Of a DNA stretch of 8,702 nt, positions 6,317-8,702 are shown piece by piece. The notes under the pieces are model-generated. The model saw only the letters and a program-made list of their open reading frames with translations, did no database searches and was not told the DNA's origin. Each line of letters starts with the position of its first letter. Within the stretch, counting starts at the first letter, position 1. The stretch comes from JAOUEE01 sp051011595 (GTDB taxonomy: Bacteria > Actinomycetota > Acidimicrobiia > Acidimicrobiales > SHLQ01): assembly GCA_051011595.1 (NCBI GenBank), contig JBPCTQ010000389.1, positions 1-8,702 of the forward strand, read 5' to 3'. Made by a program: the position numbers and the translations under genes.

Positions 6317-7666
6317 GGAGGCCCGCCGGACGGGGATACGAACCTCGAAGGTGGCGCCGGGGCGGCCATTGTCGCTGATCACGACATCTCCACCGTGGGA
6401 CCGGGCAATCTGGCGAGAGATGGCCAGCCCGAGGCCGGTACCGCCGCTGTGGCGGTCGCGGGGTGCGTCCAACCGGGCGAAGCGCTCGAACACGGCGTCT
6501 CGCCGATCAGGAGGAACCCCGTCGCCGTCGTCGGAGACCCGCATGGTGACCATGTCACCCTCGAGCGTGGCCGCGTAGCTCACCGTCGAGTGGGCGTGTC
6601 GAACGGCATTGTCGGAGAGGTTGCGCACCAGTTGGCGCAACTCACCCCGGTCGCCCGTGACTTGGAGCGGTTCGACACCGCTCACGTCGACGCGACGATC
6701 GGTGGTGGCCGCCACGACCTGAGCCTCGTCGAAAAGCAGTTCGTCGACATCGACGGCCACCATCGACCGAGGAGGCGATGCATCGTCGTCGTGGGCTGCC
6801 AGGTACAGGAGATTCTCGACCAGGTCCCGCAATCGTTCGGTCTCGGCGGTGATACGCGGTTCGAGTTGTGCCCACTCCTCGCCCTCGATCGTGGCCGTCT
6901 CGACCAGGGATCGGATGTTGGCCACCGGGCTCTTCAGCTCGTGAGAGGCATCGGCGGTGAATCGGGCCATCGCCTGCTGATGAGCGTCGAGTCGATCGAG
7001 CATCCCGTTCATGGTGAGCGCCAGCTCGTGAATCTCGTCACGCCCGGCCGGCACCGGCACCCGCTCGTCGAGCCGGGCGCCGCTGATGTCGGCGGCCTTA
7101 CGCCGGATGTCGTCGACGGGCCGAAGCGCCCGTCCGGTGGTCACCCAGGTGAGAGCGGCCACCAAACCCACCAGAATCGGTGTGCCCACCAACAAGATGT
7201 TGGTGACCTCCCCCACCGCGTTGTCGACTTCCTCGATCTGTGCGCCGACCGCAACCGCCTGGCCATCGCTGGTCGATGCGGTGGCCACCCGGAACGAGTA
7301 CTGCTCGGGACCCTCGTCGGGTTCGGCCGTCTCCTCGATCAACAGATCGACCGTGGCCGGAGCCCCGAGATCCAGTGGTGGTGTCTCGACCGGCCGCACC
7401 GCACCGCCGACGGCGACCGGCTGACCGCTGGCCGTACCGATCCACACGAACGCCTCTCGCAACCGACTGTCGACCAGCGACTGCGGATCAGCACCACCCT
7501 CGAGCAGCTGCGCCCGGTCGCGGGCCTGCTGATCGAGACTCTGATCGAGATTGTCCTCGAGGTTGCGCTCCAGCAAGGTGACGGTGACCAGACCGCCCAC
7601 CACCAGGGCAACACCCACCACGACCGCAGCCAGGATCGTGAGACGAGTTCGCACGTCGATGTTCAT
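6290..7666 (-). CDS. Sensor histidine kinase with HAMP domain
   Basis: A 458-residue membrane kinase of the OmpR-partner type. The first membrane helix is at about 9-32. An outer sensing region follows (about 33-156), acidic and without cysteines. The second helix is at about 157-177, then a HAMP linker (about 178-230) with the landmark GRALRPVDDI. The phosphoacceptor H-box is SHELKSPVANI with His242. The ATP-binding domain shows the N-box NLSDNAVRHA (349-358), G1 box SDDGDGVP (378-385), F-box FERFARLD (393-400) and G2 box GGTGLGLAI (408-416), so all catalytic motifs are intact. The ATG overlaps the response regulator stop (ATGA), with GAAGG 9 bases upstream, so the two are translated together. 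The signal is unknown. The ferric-reductase-like gene at the head of the operon suggests redox, metal or envelope stress. Its end overlaps the small plus-strand membrane gene by 27 bases. Confidence 0.93.
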   Translation of the reverse strand: MNIDVRTRLTILAAVVVGVALVVGGLVTVTLLERNLEDNLDQSLDQQARDRAQLLEGGADPQSLVDSRLREAFVWIGTASGQPVAVGGAVRPVETPPLDLGAPATVDLLIEETAEPDEGPEQYSFRVATASTSDGQAVAVGAQIEEVDNAVGEVTNILLVGTPILVGLVAALTWVTTGRALRPVDDIRRKAADISGARLDERVPVPAGRDEIHELALTMNGMLDRLDAHQQAMARFTADASHELKSPVANIRSLVETATIEGEEWAQLEPRITAETERLRDLVENLLYLAAHDDDASPPRSMVAVDVDELLFDEAQVVAATTDRRVDVSGVEPLQVTGDRGELRQLVRNLSDNAVRHAHSTVSYAATLEGDMVTMRVSDDGDGVPPDRRDAVFERFARLDAPRDRHSGGTGLGLAISRQIARSHGGDVVISDNGRPGATFEVRIPVRRASSAFDEGGR

Positions 7667-8346
7667 GGGACCACACCTTCGGCGTCGAGGCGATAGCCGG
7701 CGCCCCGCACTGTGTGGATCGAACTACGACCGAAGGGCGCGTCGATCTTCTTGCGCAGCGACGCCACGTACACCTCGACGATGTTGGGATCGCCGTCGAA
7801 GTTGAAGTCCCACACGTGGCTCATGATCTCGGACTTGGAGGTGACCTGTCCGGCGCGTCGCATCAGATACTCGAGCACCGCGAACTCTCGGGCCGTGAGG
7901 TCTATCGGTGTTTCGCCCCGGTGCACCGCGTGCGAGGCGGGGTCGAGGCGCAGATCGTCGGCTTCGAGCACCGTTGGGCGGGCTTGGGGCCGACGCCGTA
8001 GCAACACTCGGAGCCGAGCCAACAACACCACGAACGAGAAAGGTTTGGTGAGATAGTCGTCGGCGCCGGTATCGAGGCCCTCGGCCTCATCGAGATGGCC
8101 GTCCTTGGCGGTGAGCATGAGCACCGGGGTCCAGACGTCGCGTTCGCGAAGGGTGCGGCACACCACGAAGCCGTTGATCTTGGGCAACATCAGATCGAGG
8201 ACGATGGCGTCGTAGGCGACCTCGGTGGCCAGCCACAACCCTTCCTCACCATCAGTCGCCACGTCGACCGCGAACCCCTCGGCCACCAAGCCGGCGCGCA
8301 ATGACTCGGCCATTGCGGTTTCGTCCTCGATCACGAGAATGCGCAC
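7663..8346 (-). CDS. OmpR-type response regulator
   Basis: A 227-residue regulator. The receiver domain (1-115) has acidic Glu7-Asp8, phosphoacceptor Asp51 (IVLDLMLP), Thr79 (LMLTA) and Lys101 (LTKPF). The output domain (about 125-222) is a winged helix with LTAREFAVLEYLMRRAGQV, the recognition-helix section NIVEVYVASLRKKID and the closing hairpin HTVRGAGYRL. It is the cognate partner of the kinase encoded immediately downstream (four-base overlap). The start is GTG without a strong ribosome site, 9 bases after the stop of the ferric-reductase-like gene. This suggests coupling to that gene or a second internal promoter. Target genes are likely to include its own operon. Confidence 0.95.
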   Translation of the reverse strand: MRILVIEDETAMAESLRAGLVAEGFAVDVATDGEEGLWLATEVAYDAIVLDLMLPKINGFVVCRTLRERDVWTPVLMLTAKDGHLDEAEGLDTGADDYLTKPFSFVVLLARLRVLLRRRPQARPTVLEADDLRLDPASHAVHRGETPIDLTAREFAVLEYLMRRAGQVTSKSEIMSHVWDFNFDGDPNIVEVYVASLRKKIDAPFGRSSIHTVRGAGYRLDAEGVVP

Positions 8347-8355
8347 GGCCCGACG

Positions 8356-8702
8356 CTACGGGACGGGAACGGGTGCCACGGACCGCTTCCGCGCCACCCG
8401 CCGCCGGGTCAGGATGTGGTAACCGGTGAGGGCCACCACGGCCAGCACCAACAACGAGCTCACTCCGACGTACAGCAGGCTCGCTGCGTCGGTGCCCGCC
8501 GTGGCGCCGTGGCTGACCGCGGTCCAGAAACAGACGTAGCTGCTCAGGTGGATGCGCTTCCACCAATGGCGAGGGATGCGATTCATGAATATCGACGACA
8601 CCTGAACGGCAACCAGTAGGTACATGGCGATCACCCCCAGCGTCACCCCGATCGGGTTCCAAGCCGACGCGAAGGGAATCAGGATCTGCATCCACCCGAA
8701 GT
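8356..8702 (-). CDS. Ferric-reductase-like transmembrane protein, C-terminal part
   Basis: The frame stays open to the right edge, so the N-terminal part is missing; about 114 residues are seen. Three hydrophobic segments are visible. The second follows RHWWKRIHLSSY and ends in SHGATAGTD, with the two histidines 13 residues apart. This is the spacing expected of one helix carrying ligands for two stacked hemes in the ferric reductase/NOX/YedZ type of membrane domain. The protein ends in a basic tail (TRRRVARKR) after the last helix, with no NAD- or FAD-binding domain following, so electrons must come from or go to a separate partner. It is the first visible gene of the operon with the two-component regulator. 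In other actinobacteria such proteins often neighbour FMN-binding and ApbE-type flavin transferase genes; those would lie beyond the edge. Confidence 0.8.
   Translation of the reverse strand, partial: FGWMQILIPFASAWNPIGVTLGVIAMYLLVAVQVSSIFMNRIPRHWWKRIHLSSYVCFWTAVSHGATAGTDAASLLYVGVSSLLVLAVVALTGYHILTRRRVARKRSVAPVPVP

Noticed and set aside
6395..7696. A 433-codon plus-strand open frame
   Set aside because: It lies opposite the complete histidine kinase gene with all catalytic motifs; its His/Gln/Arg-rich translation is typical of a high-GC shadow.

Overview
The window is GC-rich, has strongly GC-biased third codon positions, and uses GTG and TTG starts. Protein styles and a possible leaderless promoter over a 7-1-7 zinc-box-like palindrome suggest a high-GC actinobacterium, perhaps an environmental Acidimicrobiia-like lineage. 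That placement is an inference from style, not from a marker gene. No tRNA, rRNA, CRISPR array, insertion sequence or phage gene was seen.

Left part (1-2968, plus strand). First comes the C-terminal end of a secreted or surface protein with a Pro/Thr-rich linker and a discoidin-like (F5/8 type C) domain. Next is a 468-residue exported protein with a Tat-like signal peptide, an unnamed beta-rich module and a C-terminal Calx-beta domain. An enoyl-CoA hydratase/isomerase (crotonase) family enzyme follows.

Middle part (2922-6057). This is a zinc-uptake locus. A Fur-family regulator (Zur-like, plus strand) is divergent from a minus-strand unit encoding a His/Asp-rich zinc-binding lipoprotein (ZnuA-like) and an ABC-3 permease (ZnuB-like). 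A DUF998-like membrane protein lies downstream on the same strand. The operator-like palindrome TGAGAATCATCCTCA sits on the lipoprotein start codon. The working model is that Zur with zinc bound represses znuA-znuB. No ATPase gene is present in this cluster, so the transporter must borrow an ATPase encoded outside the window.

Right part (6131-8702). A 61-residue two-helix membrane protein on the plus strand overlaps the tail of a convergent minus-strand operon. That operon runs ferric-reductase-like transmembrane protein (cut by the right edge), OmpR-type response regulator, then HAMP-containing sensor histidine kinase. Spacing is tight: a 9-base gap, then an ATGA overlap. This points to a two-component system tied to a membrane heme electron-transfer protein.

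Most genes belong to known families. The points most worth a second look are the operator geometry at the zinc locus, the missing ATPase, the cysteine-bearing insertion in the Calx-beta domain, and the redox-linked two-component operon. I did not find convincing evidence of a wholly new system.
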